DNA from: Nitrospira sp.
GTDB lineage: Bacteria; Nitrospirota; Nitrospiria; Nitrospirales; Nitrospiraceae
DNA length: 6,314 bases
NCBI GenBank assembly: GCA_025361385.1
Contig: JANYAJ010000276.1
Coordinates: forward strand, 1-6,314
Direction: 5' to 3'
Shown: piece after piece, positions 5,203 through 6,314 of the stretch
Numbering within the stretch: the stretch's first letter is position 1
Layout of the letters: each line of letters opens with the position of its first letter
Translations under genes and position numbers: made by a program
Notes under the pieces: generated by a model
The model's input: only the letters and a program-made list of their open reading frames with translations
Told to the model about the DNA's origin: nothing
Database searches by the model: none

Positions 5203-6314
5203 TTAGTTGAAGGTGTAGACCAAGAGGCCGTTGAACTGGGTGCGGGTGTAGATATTAGCGATCTGGGTATAGTCGGCCATCAGTTTCAGCAACCACACTT
5301 TCGAGAGGCGATTGGTGTAGGAGGCATGGGCATCGCCTCCGATACGAAAAGCCGACGATTGCGTCGATTCGTCGATATATTGGATCGCCGGGCCTGCGGC
5401 AAACGTGAATTCATCCTTGTTCTCCATCGTGTAGATGGCTGCCAGCCGTGGAATTTGATTCACGAACACTTGGGGGCTGAAGTATCCACCCGGCAAGGGC
5501 TCCCTCGCGCTGGGGACAAATCCGCTCTGATTTTCTCCATAGTGAGTCAGGTAGAAGAGATACTCAGCCGAGAGGTCCCAATGTTCTGTTTTCCACAGAG
5601 GCAACGAGGTCTTAAGGTCGAGTCCAACCTGGTCGTTTGAACTCAAGCGCTCAGACGTCACCCACCCGGCGAAGGGCGTGACGTCCACGCGAACCGAGCC
5701 CGCATCGAAGGAGACCGTGCTGTAGAACAGGGTCGAGCGAGCGAGGCCTAAGAGTTGGCCTGAGCTGCGGGAGCCGGCCAGCGAGGCGAACGAGTCATAT
5801 TTGAATTCGCGCTTCACGCCAGGACGGATCGAGAAGGACTGCCCTTCATGCGCATATTCGAATTTGTACGCGAGCCCGTCTCCGCGGGGGGCTCCGTGGT
5901 ATTCCAGAATCGCGTCGACACGATTCGAAGGATTGAATCGAACCTGATTGGCCAAGGAGACGTAGCTGCCCGCTAGCTGTTCCTTGGAACTCCAGAAGTT
6001 TTCGGCGCCGACTTCGAGAGTCGTGGTGGTAAACGGCGTCAAATCGATTTTGCCGCGCGATCCGATCCGAAACCCATAGAGCTCGAACGGTTTCTCCGGT
6101 TGGGCGAGTACTCCGACCACGCCTTCAATCGCCGGCTCGCGTCCCTTGAGCATGTCTTGGCGTAGGGTAGTCAGATCGCCGGGCTCCCGTCTCGCAGACT
6201 GCCGTGCCAGATTCGCGTGGTAGAGAGCCAGATCGTTATTACCCAGCCATGCATAGGCTTTCGCCTGCCCACGGTGCGCCTCGGGATTCCGAGGTTGTTG
6301 GTCGAGGATTTTGT
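5203..6314 (-). CDS. TPR-containing outer-membrane beta-barrel protein (N-terminal part outside the window)
   Basis: The frame stays open to the right edge, giving 369 visible residues; an internal Met at 6153 is not the start because the frame upstream of it is clearly protein-like. The first 45 or so residues form a TPR-like helical hairpin (Pro-Glu-Ala, then Ala-Tyr-Ala-Trp-Leu-Gly-Asn, then repeated alanines and a closing Pro). After a linker, about 300 residues show short alternating strands rich in Tyr, Phe, Ser and Gly with charged turns. The protein ends in Val-Tyr-Thr-Phe-Asn, close to the aromatic C-terminal signature of outer-membrane barrels. TPR-plus-barrel architecture occurs in polysaccharide exporters such as BcsC and PgaA; a role in polysaccharide export or envelope assembly is inference. 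It lies 24 nt upstream of the epimerase on the same strand. Confidence 0.75.
   Translation of the reverse strand, partial: KILDQQPRNPEAHRGQAKAYAWLGNNDLALYHANLARQSARREPGDLTTLRQDMLKGREPAIEGVVGVLAQPEKPFELYGFRIGSRGKIDLTPFTTTTLEVGAENFWSSKEQLAGSYVSLANQVRFNPSNRVDAILEYHGAPRGDGLAYKFEYAHEGQSFSIRPGVKREFKYDSFASLAGSRSSGQLLGLARSTLFYSTVSFDAGSVRVDVTPFAGWVTSERLSSNDQVGLDLKTSLPLWKTEHWDLSAEYLFYLTHYGENQSGFVPSAREPLPGGYFSPQVFVNQIPRLAAIYTMENKDEFTFAAGPAIQYIDESTQSSAFRIGGDAHASYTNRLSKVWLLKLMADYTQIANIYTRTQFNGLLVYTFN

Noticed and set aside
6151..6153. ATG as the start of the outer-membrane protein
   Set aside because: The same frame stays open for 53 further codons to the window edge and encodes a TPR-like hairpin, so the gene begins outside the window.

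Overview
The window looks like ordinary chromosome of a diderm (Gram-negative-type) bacterium with moderately high GC. The envelope-type genes support this: an exported GlcG/HbpS-like protein, a lipoprotein with a clear lipobox, a type IV pilin-like protein, and a TPR plus outer-membrane beta-barrel protein. The overall style reminds me of Nitrospirota (Nitrospira-like) genomes, but that is an impression from memory and no search was run. I see no rRNA, tRNA, CRISPR array, insertion sequence or phage gene.

Layout, left to right. (1) Positions 1-217, plus strand: the C-terminal end of an unrecognised protein that probably starts outside the window. (2) 336-1333, plus: two genes joined by a GTGA stop/start overlap, an exported GlcG/HbpS-like (DUF336) protein followed by a small lipoprotein of unknown function; a TTGACA-type promoter candidate lies just upstream. 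(3) 1516-2750, plus: a second pair joined by an ATGA overlap, a two-helix inner-membrane protein with a degenerate HAMP-like region and coiled coil but no output domain, then a type IV pilin-like protein with a glycine-rich CxxC tail; a TTGTCG/TAAAAT promoter candidate precedes it. (4) 2880-3779, minus: an NAD(P)-binding oxidoreductase of the beta-hydroxyacid dehydrogenase family. (5) 3870-4064, plus: a 64-residue DUF3565 protein, divergent from the oxidoreductase. (6) 4066-6314, minus: a dipeptide epimerase (enolase superfamily) downstream of, and probably co-transcribed with, a large TPR/outer-membrane barrel protein that runs off the right edge.

How the genes may work together. The first two plus-strand pairs are envelope modules, and translational coupling implies that partners in each pair are made together. 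The minus-strand pair joins an outer-membrane protein to an enzyme normally linked to metabolism of peptidoglycan-derived or other dipeptides. The oxidoreductase and DUF3565 gene have no evident link to either.

The most distinctive local feature is a perfect hexanucleotide tandem repeat inside the epimerase gene. It encodes Ile-Lys-Ile-Lys-Ile-Lys-Ile exactly where the family places its second catalytic lysine, and it looks like a two-residue expansion of an active-site beta-strand. I found no convincing evidence of a wholly new multi-gene system. The coupled HAMP-like/pilin pair is the best candidate for something undescribed.
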